From NCBI GenBank assembly GCA_963556495.2, contig OY747711.1, positions 39,745,914 through 39,809,913 on the forward strand: a stretch of DNA of 64,000 bases. The letters run 5' to 3'. The stretch is from Valencia hispanica (lineage: Eukaryota > Chordata > Actinopteri > Cyprinodontiformes > Valenciidae). This document shows positions 1 to 11,365 of the stretch, piece after piece. Under the pieces are notes generated by a model. The model saw only the letters and a program-made list of their open reading frames with translations. It ran no database searches and was not told where the DNA came from. The translations under genes were made by a program, and so were the position numbers. Numbering within the stretch: the first letter of the stretch is position 1; each line of letters begins with the position of its first letter.

Positions 1-2790
1 TTTGCTGGTGGAAGGGGAACCTCTACATGAACCTCAGTTCTTTTACAGCATCTTACAGATTTTCTTTCAAAATTCCCCTACACTTTTCTTCATCCGTCTT
101 CTTTATCAACTTTGACCAGCATCCCTAACCCTTCTGAAGAAAAGAATCCCCATAGATTCACTGTGGGTGTGGTGAGTTCAGGGTTTTGCGCAGTGTTAGT
201 TTTATACCACACATAGCATTTTTTTATGCTGGCCTAAAAGCTCAGTTCTGGTCTCATCTGATCGTAGCTTTATGTTTGCTAAGTTAAAGGCATGTTCCAA
301 GGCTACGGGGAGGCAGTGGTTATGGTTTAGATTGGAGAAAAAGTAGGAAGTGAAATGTTTACTCCAAATAATAAAATGTGATAATGCAACAGTATCTGTG
401 TTTAATTATGCATTAGTACAAAGCATCATTACTATCCCCAGCACCAAATAAGATGGTGTCAAAACACAATGAAATAATTGGAGACAGGGTGTTGTTATGC
501 TTCCAGAGCGCATTTACCAGCATTTCTTCATATTAGAGTAGATCATTAAAATGGACAAATTGTCATATGTATAATGGAAAACACCATTACACAATTTTAT
601 GGGCTAGCTTAAAACAGTGTTGTTTACTCTACAAGGAATAGGGCCATTCAGCAGTTGATGTGCATTAATGTGTATCTTTATGGCAGCAATATCTAGTTAA
701 TATTAAAACCCACATTACTAATGATTTATGATCTTAAGACATAATTGGGGTTGTAATGTCGTCATATATAAGCACCCCATAGTAACTGCTGTAAAAAAAA
801 ATGAAAATATATGGCTAAGAATAGACCCAAAACACTCATATTTAACCTTCAGTCTGTTCATGTTAAAATTAGATGAAAATCAAGCTGTCTCCTACAGTAT
901 ACTACTGATCTAGAAGACACTCGCATAATTTAAATTCCTAAAAATTTTTACATTTTAAAGTTAAATTCTTATGATTTTAAGGATTATTTACTATAACTAA
1001 AATTCTAACTAAGCTACTCGGTGCCTCTAAACTGTTGCATCAATGTTACTCAATATTTTGATTTACCCCCAAAAAATGGCCCAGTTCTGAAACACTTTAA
1101 GGACTGTATCAAGACTTTTGATTTTAACATATTTAAAGCGGGCATTTTCAATGTGGTTAGAATGAACAGTTCAGCTTCAGATAGGCTTTCACAAGTACAA
1201 AAATGAATTTTTTAATAGAAATAATTACTATTCCAAATTAGAACATTTACGAGTAACAATAAAAGTTACCTTTTTAAGTCATACTGGACAAAAACGAAAC
1301 AAAAATCTAAAAATATTCTGAAAAAACAAGTATTTTTTCAATGTAATAGTAAAAAGCAGCAGTCTCAAAAAGACAATAAAAAAGTGCATATTCCAGTCTT
1401 TAGTTTTCATCTTCATCCTCCTGAGTCAATTTATAGATGAGCTCTCAATAGAATTATTATAGCTTTTGTGTCCATGTAGACCTACTAGATCTTTGTCACT
1501 TCTGTAACGGCGCGCGTGCATTGCAGGGCGGCGCGGCACAGCGCAGCGTGGCTTGCTGTCTGTTCCGTCTATGAAAGGATCAGAACCATCTACTAGGCAG
1601 CAGCTCGGGGAGGACCTGAGTGAAAGGGTGTTGTATTGCCTCCATCACACCAGTCAGTTTAAGTATGCTTATTGGTCCCCTGAAAAATGATGAAAACCTG
1701 AACATTTTCATCAATCCATGAAATTCCCCTTGAACCCCTGGACAGTACGTGTAAAGTTGGCATGTCTGGGTAAAGGAGGACTGTTGGTCACCCTAGTGGA
1801 TTCTTAATTTACAACATACAAACAGTGTGTCTCAAATATCGAAGCAGACCTTTTATACATAATTGTTAAGTATCTTCTGGCCTGTTCAGTGCACTCAGTG
1901 GTATAGGCACTGTTCTCTAGACGTTATCTTTACAACTGTAAAGTTTACCTGACCATGTGTTATTGATACAGATTTTTCTGAACTATGTCAGAATACAATC
2001 TAGAATGAATGATTATTTCCTCAAAAATATGGCTATTTTAAGCCACTGCTATACTTCAACAAATCCTATCTGATAACCTTCCAGTAAGAGCCATGAAAAC
2101 CTTTAACCCTTTTCCTGAGTACCACATTTAAGAATGGCCTTCATTAGCAACGACTGCCTCAGGGTGCTGTTGCTAAACTAGATAAAGCTGCATACAAACT
2201 ACTTAACTTCTGCTGAGTAGCAAGTCATTCATAATTCATTAGTATTTTAGTCTTACGCTGCTGGACGGGATAAATCAGAACACATAAACTGTAAACAAAA
2301 TGTTGTTAGAATTCAACCATTATTGAACATTAAATCTACATACTAAAGATTTTAATAAAGCTTAATATTTTACGTAATGGATTATTTTACAGGCAGAACT
2401 TCTTATTTGCCTATGATTATTGCTCCCCAAAAAGTTTATTTTTCTAGTGTTTAAAAGCTTACCACTTACAACCATTTGGCAGCAGATGAGAGAAAATGAA
2501 TATCGTCCCTGCATCAAACTTCCATTAAGACGGCAAACAAACCGACCGCAAATGTCAAGTTGAATTGTCTAACACGATTCCAGTGCTTGAATGTCACACT
2601 GTAATTGTTCATCACTGAATAGGCGCATTACTAAAGTCTATTAAATACCAAATCGACAGTCATAAAATTGCTGTAATAACAGAAGGCACCAGCAGATAAT
2701 TTTTAGACGAGATGTAGATAAAAGACCCCCCCCCCCCCCCCCGTCAGTCGTTGCTTAGACATGTATCTGACAAGTCATGGCTGTTGCACG
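1..2790. other. Non-coding, probably NCX intron
   Basis: AT-rich sequence with many short stops. No exon of the exchanger and no transposon I recognise. It holds a CpG-dense patch near 1507-1560 and a 17-base C run at 2726-2742. Confidence 0.5.
2726..2742. repeat. Poly-C tract (17 C)
   Basis: An uninterrupted run of C just upstream of the LINE 3' fragment. Length is likely polymorphic. Confidence 0.95.
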
Positions 2791-2799
2791 TTAAGCAGC

Positions 2800-3595
2800 T
2801 TTTACCATATGAACCTTCAGTCTCTGCACTCCTCTGGCAGCCGTCTCCTTGTCACCCCCAAAGTCAGGACACACACTCATGGTGAGGCGTCTTTCTGTTA
2901 TTATGGCCCTCACCTCTAGAACAGGCTGCCAGAGGACCTCGGGGCCGCAGAGAACGTTCATGTTTTTAAGAGCAGGCTCAAGACTCACCTTTTTAATATA
3001 GCTTTTAACTGATTATTATTTATTAAATCTGTTTAATTACTCTGCATGTTTTGATTGAATTTCTTTTTAGCTTTTAGCTGGCTATTTATGAAATATTGTT
3101 TATCTGCTTTGTATTTTTATTTGATAATACCTTATAATTGTTTTAATTTTAATATTTTAACTTATTTTAGTCTTCCTTCCAGGGTTTCCTCTGTGGGAGC
3201 CCTCTGCCTCGGGGGCGGTGGTCGGCTGTGGCTGCCTTGGTGCTCTCCAGGTGGTGCTTGGGTGGAGGTGGGGGTACCAGCCCTCCCTCCTCTGGGCTCC
3301 CTGGATCAGTGCCTTGGCTGCTGCTGTTGACCTGCTGCTGCCGATGTAGATGGCTCCCATGATGACGTTTCCTGGCTCATCTGTACTCAGCCCCTTTTGG
3401 TTTTGTCTATTGTTGCTTTTATGTGTGTGCGTGCATGGGCGATGGGGGGATTATAGTTGTGGTGATGTTTTTTTACTTTTGGGTTTTGGGAAAGGTGGGG
3501 GGGGGATTGTGGGTCATTTTAATCTGTAAAGCACTTTGAGAAACTTTGTTGTGGTTAAAAAAAGCTTTATAAATAAAGTTTGATTTGATTTGTGT
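2800..3595 (+). mobile_element. LINE 3' end (L2/CR1-type), 5'-truncated
   Basis: Around 2919-3006 the plus strand reads as the decayed C-terminus of a LINE ORF2: NRLPEDLGAAENVHVFKSRL and KTHLFNIAF, a pattern typical of fish L2-like elements. It is followed by a T- and G-rich 3' UTR. Near 3530-3590 comes the characteristic tail: TAAAGCACTTTGAG, then TTTATAAATAAAG and TTTGATTTGATTTG. Only the last part of the ORF is present, so the copy is dead on arrival. Confidence 0.7.
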
Positions 3596-5045
3596 GGAAC
3601 TGTGAGGAGTCGTTGCTATGGGCAGCAGACCAATCAGCTACTCAACACGAGCGCGATGCCAGGTTTATATATTCATCTCACCATTTGAAACCTTAATCAT
3701 TTTGGATATGAATTGTGATCATCAGACATTGAGCCATGTGAATACCATTTGGTATCTCTTAAATCCCAGTTATTGCACTATTGTATATGTAATTATCTTC
3801 CACAGTAAAACTTGGAAACTGGACCTAACTGGACATTGGTGGCACAGTCGACTTGTTTATATTTTTGACAGAATCTTTATCTGTCACAATCAAGGCAGTG
3901 TTATAGTCATGTTGAAAATTGCTTTAAAGAAAAATGGTGCTGCCTTTACCAACCTTATTTTCTGACCACCTTATTTAAGCCTTCCTGCTGTCTGCCAGGT
4001 TTTTTTGTTCCTGTTCCTCTTACTAAAGCTAAGACTTCTAAAAGGTGAGACACCATAATGACATAATCTTCTGCCTTCACTTTATCTTACTATAGAAAAG
4101 TTTGTCCCGTCCTCTCTTCCTCTTTTTATATAATAGCTATACTTCCTTATTTTTGCACCCTTCTTCTGACTCCCTTTCTGAGAGCTCCTTTTCTTAAAAT
4201 CATCTTTAGAATCACCACCCTCTCATCTAAGAGCCTTTTTTCGGTATGTTATTTCCTCTTTGTCATCTTCAATCACTCCTGTTGAACTACAGACCCCATA
4301 AAAACATGACAAGGTGTGAAGGCTCACCTGCATAACAAACACATGCTAACTCCTGTCACCATTAACTAGGCAATGTTTAAACCAAATACAGTATATACAA
4401 CACTATATACGATACTGAGCACATCAGAAGTCTAACAGAATAGGGAAAAGCATGTAAAATTGAGATAAATGAGAAAAACTGAATGCAATAAAAGAAAGAA
4501 TAAAACAATCAAACAGAGGCACAAAATACAATCATAATCCAGCATATTACATAAGAATAGAGAAAACCCTGCAATAACATTTAAATAAAAAAACCAAATG
4601 AATTGACTAAAACAAAGACAAACCGCCAAAAACCATGGCAGAGATGGTTGCAGTTAGAAACCTTGCTCAATTATGTTTTCAACATCAATGTCTATGCACT
4701 GTTTTTAACCCCGTGTCACATCTTTAAGGACAGAGCATTAACGTAAGCAATTCAAAAAAAAATTTGACAACCTGCTGATGTAGAGATTTAAACCTGGGCA
4801 ATAGTTTTGCTTGTATAGTGTTTTTTGAAGTGGACCTAACACTAAAACTAATATACCTTTTACATCTATGCCATCCCTGGTAGAGAAGTGCAAAACTAGA
4901 TGTTTTGTTAAAACAATAAGGATGGAATTATTTTAACAAAACCACCCCTGCCACAATAATGGGCCCCATTTAGATTTCCTATTAAATAAATGGTGGTTTT
5001 GATATAAACTCAAATCAATAACAATGTCTAAACTTTTTATTAATA
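3596..5045. other. Non-coding stretch
   Basis: No supported gene or named repeat. A 115-codon open frame at 3618-3965 has no recognisable motif and is taken as chance. Confidence 0.4.
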
Positions 5046-5459
5046 CAGTGGACCCCCGCCTACTTGTGGGTTTAGTATTCACTTTTTTTTTTTCATAGAG
5101 CATATCTAAAATATTCTAAAGAAAATGCAGCTTGGAAAGCTGAAATACTTCAGAACAATGCTTCTTGACATGCTCTTAGCTGGTGTTTGCAAAGCAGCCA
5201 ATCCAACAGTGCCTTTCCTTTTTATTTGGTGCCGATTGGCTGTACCCCCAAGAGTGGAGATGAGACTGTAGATTGCTTCTGTGGAAGTGCCAAGATGGTT
5301 TTCACTGTGGGTAGTATTGCATATTAAGTTGTATTTGGTCTTTGAACTATTAAAAAAGGAAATTACTTGTATTTTTAAGAGGGGCTTGAATATGCGTGGA
5401 TTTCAGCTATATGTAGGCAGCTGTAGTTCCTAATCCCTGAGAATAGCGGGGGTCCACTG
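5046..5459. mobile_element. Tigger-type miniature inverted-repeat element, copy 1
   Basis: The ends are CAGTGGACCCCCGC and GCGGGGGTCCACTG, which are exact inverted repeats, flanked by TA at 5044-5045 and 5460-5461. Length is 414 bp with no coding capacity. The termini resemble pogo/Tigger members of the Tc1/mariner superfamily. A related copy in the opposite orientation lies at 53739-54171. Confidence 0.85.
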
Positions 5460-5824
5460 TACATTAGTTTGTTTACCTGGGGTACATAAATATGTGATCA
5501 CAGACTCATTTCTTTTAGACTTTCTTTAAAATGGGTACTAAACTGCACTAGAATTGGAAATGTTAGCAGGATGACATTTTGGACGGGCTTTCAGACAATA
5601 GTCACTAAGTGGGTTTGAAATTAAACTAAAGAAAATGTTGAAAAGGCCCCAATAAGACATTACCTCTGCCAAGGAGCTCCCTTGGCGGAGGCCTGCGATC
5701 TGAGTGCTTTTCTAGTTAGATATGTAGTGGATCAGTGATGCTGTGAGCCTGTTTACCCAGTAAAGCTCTTGAATCCTGTTAAAGTCCATGGCATCAGAAA
5801 CTTTAAAGTATGAGATTTTAAAGG

Positions 5825-7700
5825 TCAAAGGTCAAATTTATTTGTAAAGCACATTTCCGGCAGCGCAAACTGCCCCAAAGTGCTGACCAAAACACAAACA
5901 TAGCAATGAAAAAACAAATTGTAGAAAAATAACAGCATTAAAAGACAACACCAAAATAAAACAAAAATAAATTAGAAAAAAACTGTTTAAAATGCTCAAG
6001 TTAACCTGTGTTAAAGGCCAAGTCGAAAAAGTGCGTCTTGAGTAGTGATTTAAAATGTTCCAAACTCTGGCTGGCGTTGATGTGGGGTGGAAGAGCATTC
6101 CACAGCCTGGGACCAGCCACTTCAAAGGCTCTATCTCCACGAGTTTTTAAGCGGGTTTTTGGAATTACTAAGAGAACCTGAGAGCTGGACCTCTTGTTTC
6201 TAAGAGGAACGTGAATGGTCAAAAGCTCAAAAACAAAGAGGTGCAAGGCCATGAAGGGATTTAAAAATAAAAAGTAAAATTTTAAAATGGATGTTGTATG
6301 GCACAGGGAGCCAATGAAGAGAAGCCAGAACCAGGGTTATGTGATCACGCTTGCTGGTGCCGGTCAGCAAGCGTGCCGCTGCATTCTGAACCATCTGGAG
6401 GCAATGCAGGGAGGAATGGTCCACCCCAAGGTAGAGGGAGTAGTATTCCAATCAGCAAGAGACAAATAAATGAATAACATGTTCCAATACCTTTTTTAGG
6501 AAGGTAGGGCCTAACCTTGGCCAGCAGTCTTAGATGATAAAACCCAGATTGGACGACTGCACTCATTTATCTATGAAACTTAAACGATCCCTCAAAAAAG
6601 ACACCAAGGTTTTTGACACAAGATTTTAAGAAATTAGAACAAGGGCCAAAAGGACTGACGATGCCGTTTAGGAGCTTTGGATCACCAAAAAGTAAAATCT
6701 CGGTTTTTGAGTCATTTAACTTAAGAAAGTTAATGGACATCCACTGTTTAATATCCTCTAAGCAACTGAGTAATTTACCTGTAGGCTTTACACTTTTGTC
6801 AGTTCTAAGTGAACTGTGATATCTGTTAAAAATAGAACCTAATGGCAGCATATACAGGGAGAAAAGTGCTGGACCCAAAATGGAGCCTTGCGGAACACCG
6901 CATGTCATAGGTGCTGGTTTAGAAGTAAAAGGTCCCAAATTAACTGAGAACGACATGTCATGTAGATAAGATTTAAACCACTGGAGGACAATGCCTCTGA
7001 ACCCAACACAACACTCAAGGGGAGATAACAAAATGCCATGATCAATGGTGTCGAAGGCAGCCGACAGGTCTAACAAAATCAGAGCAGCCGAACACCCTGA
7101 ATCCTCAATTAAAAGAAGATCATTAAGAACTCGTAAAAGAGCCCTTTCAGTGCTATGACGGGGCTTAAAACCAGATTGAAATTAATCTGAAACGTTATTA
7201 AGGGACAAATAATCCTGGAGCAGAGTGTGAACAAACTTTTCAAGAATAAAAAAAAAAAATTAAGACTTGCAATTGGTCTAAAGTTTGAGAAACTGTTCTG
7301 ATCAAGACTTTGTTTTTTGTTTTAAAGTGGTTTCACAATGGCCTGTTTGAAGCACTGGTGAACACGACCTGAGAGAAGTATTGACTAACATCAAAATAAA
7401 AGGGCCAACGCTATCGAATGCCTTTTTTAGCATGAAGGGTGGTAAGCGACCCAAAGGGCAATAAGAAGATCTTATGTGCTGAGCAGTTACTGATAGCTCT
7501 TCCAAAGAGACAGTTTGAAATTGACACCAGGATGCAGAACAAGGAAGGGAGCGAGCTAGGATCTAAGGCAGAATGAAGGGGAATAGAATCGCGTCTAAGT
7601 GCACGGGTGGTATCGTTCTGCCATGGTTCGAATTTTGGCTTGGAGCGCTTAATTTTGAGTGGAGCCACAGAGTTTAAAATATTAACACAAGTTCTGTTGA
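5825..7700 (-). pseudogene. L2-like LINE reverse transcriptase relic
   Basis: Read on the minus strand, fragments follow the order of fish L2 ORF2. First come PLKIKRSKPKFEPWQNDTT, then a truncated spacer and GPFILMLVNTSL. The reverse transcriptase core at about 7080-6570 has LDLSAAFDTIDHGIL and GVPQGSILGPALFSLY. After it come QNAAARLLTGTSKRDHI and LHWLPVPYNIHFKILL, and last GDRAFEVAGPRLWNALPPHI with FKSLLKTHFFDLAF. Frames shift several times. The YADD-type catalytic box expected after the GVPQGS motif is not visible, so part of the palm domain is deleted. The tail near 5825-5880 resembles LINE 3' ends. Inactive. Confidence 0.8.
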
Positions 7701-7919
7701 AACAGTCTGCTTAATCATCAATACAGTCCGACTGAGATTCATTTAAACAAGAATTGGTAAAAGCAGCAGAGAAATTCAACACAGCCATCTCAATAAGAAT
7801 TCTTCTAGGCACAGGAACAGATGACTTTTAGATCTTCCAACAGGAAATTGATCGAAATCATATAAACCAGTACACCCAAAAATAGTTGTCTGGACATAGA
7901 AATCCATGTTATACCTAAT

Positions 7920-8310
7920 CCCCATAGCTAAATTCTGGGACAACCTGTGGGGTAAGCAAAAGAGAAGAGAAAACATAAGCAAGGATCCAGAACTCTGAAT
8001 GATCTGGAGAGATTGTACAAATAAGAATGGTCAAATATTCTTCACTCTTTATGCTCCAACCTTGTGAAATGTTATGTGCTGTCATAGTTAGTGGCAATGG
8101 GGGGTAGCACAAAGCGTTAACTGCAGGGGTGCCAATAACTGTGGTACAGTTGATTTTGTTGAAAGCCATTTTTTCCTAATGAAATTTTCCCCACTTAATT
8201 TTCTCCACATGTTTCAATGTAAGGTTTTGCTACTACAAGGTAGGACAAATGTATTTAAAGTTAATTACACATTACCAACCTGGGGTGCCAATATATGTGG
8301 TGGGTTGTGT
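7920..8310 (+). mobile_element. Tc1-like transposon 3' remnant
   Basis: Translation in shifting frames gives KFWDNLWGKQKRRE, like the region after the catalytic Glu in Tc1 transposases. It is followed by the non-coding end with GGGGTGCCAATAACTGTGG near 8126, a wording seen at Tc1-type ends in fish. A similar GGGGTGCCAATATATGTGG recurs near 8282. The 5' part is missing. Confidence 0.45.
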
Positions 8311-9310
8311 AGATAATCATAATCACAGTAGAAGAGTCAAAAAACATTCTGTTATAGCCACCCCACACACACACAGTAGCAGTAATGATAGCATAGTACA
8401 TTATTTCCATAAGAGCTCACTGATACCCTCTTTTGACAGCAATATTGGGGATTCTGTTGTTTGAAGGCATCCATTTTTCCGTGTTGTCATTTTACAAAGG
8501 CCAGTTAAACAATGTAAAACAAAGATTGATGAAAAAATCTTTAAATCATGAAGCAAAGACTAAGAGGATGAGGTGATGAAACAGGAAGATGGAGATTAAG
8601 GAGGATGGGGAGTGGTTACATAATGAAATGCAGATATTTAAGGATGGGACAGAGATTATGCCCCTCACATCTTGTTAAATCGGATGATTTAAAGGTGCAG
8701 TACAGGCCACGTAATAAAACCTTCCCAAGCTAAAACCAATTATTAAAAAACATTCTTAGGATAGAAGACAGTTTAATAACCTTTGGTTTAGAAGTCCTTG
8801 TATAAAAGAAGCTGACCTCTGTCTTAAATGCAGCCTCACTTGAATTCAATGTGATTCATCTGCAAAAGGAGCAGAGAGGAGAGCTCTGCAGGATGAAAAT
8901 CCAGTTGCTGAATGGCACAGACTGCAGCTTTGACATGATGTGGGATCTCTCCCTGCAACATTCACCCTCTGTCAGGACCATTTACACTTACACAGACACG
9001 CAGAGGCTAGCTGAAACGGATACTTCCAGGTTCATCATCAGCCTTGGTGTAGCCTTTAATTGAGTTCATTCGATCAACATTGCATAGTCTGTAGCAGTTT
9101 ATGCATTTTTGCATGCTAATCATAAATTCACACCAATTACAAGGGAACCTAGAGAGGCATGAGGTCTCCAAGTGGATTTAACAAAAAGAACACGTTTGAT
9201 ATTGCTATTGCTCATTGGTGCAAGCAACTTATGATGGACCACACCTGCTTAGAGTTGCCGTGGCATCTAGTAGCCTTAAGCGAGAGAAATGGAACAAGCT
9301 TCTTTCCCAC
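8311..9310. other. Non-coding stretch
   Basis: No gene or named repeat seen. A short CA run occurs near 8364-8374. Confidence 0.4.
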
Positions 9311-9317
9311 TGAACAA

Positions 9318-9475
9318 AGTGGGAGGAAGCCGAAATACCTGGAGAGAACCCTGGTATTTACAGGGAAAACATGCAAGTTCTATGCAGAAAGAGCCGAGAT
9401 CAGGATTTGAACCTGGGACTTTTTTTGCTGCAAGAAAACATTGCAAAGAACTGTTCTGCCACGCAGCCCCTCAAC
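9318..9475 (-). repeat. tRNA-like short fish repeat, minus orientation
   Basis: The reverse complement reads as a repeat common in fish genomes: a start with 'gggctgcgtggcagaacag', a B-box-like GGTTCAAATCC, then 'tgcatgttttccctg', and an end with 'cttcctcccac'. It is the same family as 22040-22215, in the opposite orientation. It could be a SINE or part of a larger element. Confidence 0.5.
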
Positions 9476-9949
9476 TTTAGAAGTGGTTTTAAAATAGGCC
9501 ACCCAAACAGTGAAGGCTGCAATAAGGAAAAAAAGAGTAGATGCTCATATAGCTTTTTTTATTCCTCCTCATTGTTCTGATTTAATCTCTGAGAACATAC
9601 AGTGGGCAACCAAAACGTGCTCCTGACATAAATCTGTATGGCTCTATGTGCAGGTAGTCTTATGTCCTCTATGCTGTAACTCAACTAAGGGGAACAAATG
9701 ACCAAGGAGTTCATGTAGACTCTCAATCCTAAGCGGTATAATGGCACTGGCATTAACAACTGTACTCTCATAGAAAATGTGATCAGTCATTCTCTCTGCT
9801 CACTCAACCTTTTAAACCTGCTTGCAAGTTATGAATGTACAGTAAGTCGCAGTGACTGACACAGATCTTGAAGACGGGGAAATAACAAGAGTCTGCTGCT
9901 GTGTGTGTGTGAGGGACAGAGCATTAAAGGAGTGGATGGGCAGAAAATG

Positions 9950-10107
9950 GTCTGCATTTGTGTAGCGCTTTTTCAGTCAGAGGACCACAAAGAGCTATTT
10001 GCCCACAGACACAACGGCAGAGATGGACAGAGTTGGGATTTCGAAACTGGCAACCCACCGGTTACGGGACAAACTCCTACCACCTGAGCCATGGTCGCCC
10101 CATAAAA
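9950..10107 (-). repeat. tRNA-derived SINE-like repeat, minus orientation
   Basis: On the minus strand the sequence starts near 10107 with GGGCGACCATGGCTCAGGTG. That includes an A-box-like TGGCTCAGGTGG, followed about 45 bases later by a B-box-like GTTTCGAAATCC. It ends in GCGCTACACAAATGC-type sequence, as in a known fish SINE-like family. Confidence 0.5.
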
Positions 10108-11002
10108 CAACTCTTACTCATTAATATTCATGACATCCAAACGTCTTGTTCCTGATTGGCCAACAGCAATCCGACTTTTATGCTGCCTTCGTACAAATGA
10201 CAAACTTATGCTGTTCCAAAGACAAATTCCAACCTTTTCTTCCTCATATCCTCTTTAGTGGGTAAAGGAATTTGCAACGCTGATGTGTTCTCTCCACAAG
10301 TAACGCAAGCTCATAGTGTTCCGACATGTTGTGGAGTTGCTAATTGTTAGCTCCTACTAACAGAGATGCACTCCTCTCTCTCCTGGCCACAAAATCAATA
10401 TACCCTTCCCGTGGGTGGTCGCAAGCCAAGGTAGGCGAGGCCATGAATACTAATTTTCCCTGTGACGTAAAAGGGACTGGCTCCTTCTGACTCACTCGTT
10501 TTCCCGTCTTATTTCCTTTCTGTGGCTAATGTAGACAATTGGGGTTGAGGAGTACCACTCACACCTAGCATAAAAATCCATCCTGAGTGGATCCCCACAG
10601 TGCTTTACTCCCTGCCCAGGGTTCTGTAACTGTGGCATTAACTGTGTTGAATTCCTGTCCTTCAGACTTATTCCTTTAAATCGAAGTTTCCAGTTGTTTC
10701 ATAACTATCCTACATGTGTGTGTTCCACAGAGTTAACCCTCATTTTCTGCATGATCTGTTTTTGTTTTTTTGGTCAAGAAACCAATCCTTATACAACAAT
10801 AGTTTAAGCCTCAAGACTGAGCTATCAGACGTAATGCCATAAATATATGGAAATGCTTTCTGGTTTTTACTGGTAGAACTTTCATACATAGGAGCACTTG
10901 ATTACTAATCTGCTTTGAAAAGCAATGAAATCGTGAATTATGATTAATTTAGGTTTCATACTTTCAATATTGTTAGATTTTCTAGTAATAAACAAACATC
11001 GT

Positions 11003-11056
11003 GCTTAAGCTGCTGCCCCCGCGACCTGACCTCAGATAAGCAGAAGATGGATGGAT
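11003..11056 (+). mobile_element. RTE/Rex3-like LINE 3' tail
   Basis: 'Cttaagctgctgcccccgcg' followed by acctgacctcagataagcag and then GATGGATGGAT is the 3' terminus of an RTE-type LINE. It is near-identical to 21505-21556. It ends about 165 bp before the first NCX exon seen. Confidence 0.65.
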
Positions 11057-11219
11057 AGTATTTTTTTTTTTTCTTCCCATTTTTTTTTTCTATGCAAGTG
11101 TCCCTGGCAGAAACTTTGAACATCAATGCTTCCTGATTACCTACAATACCAAATCCTGACAAACCTGCTTTAGCTTTCTACTAACTCCACCACCTGATGT
11201 TTTCCTCTGATCTTTTTAG

Positions 11220-11365
11220 AGGAAAAGCCAAAAGCAGAGGGGGAGGAAGAAGAGCCCCTGACTGGAAAGGATGAAGAGGAGCAACGTATAGCAGAAATGG
11301 GCCGTCCCATGCTGGGAGATCACGTGAAACTGGAGGTCATCATTGAGGAGTCATATGAGTTTAAG
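11220..11365 (+). CDS. slc8a1: NCX exon 1 of window: end of large cytosolic loop
   Basis: The acceptor is a short T-run ending TTTTTAG at 11219, and the donor is AAG|GTAAGA after 11365. The exon begins with two bases of a split codon and ends in phase 0. It encodes a Glu-rich start, then [20 protein letters not shown] and [13 protein letters not shown], a segment shared by all SLC8 proteins just before the second membrane half. The Glu-rich part is where the family diverges most. Upstream there would normally be mutually exclusive and cassette exons of the loop; I could not find them between 1 and 11219. Confidence 0.93.

Noticed and set aside
3618..3965. 115-codon open frame
   Set aside because: No recognisable domain, odd composition and no promoter or splice evidence.
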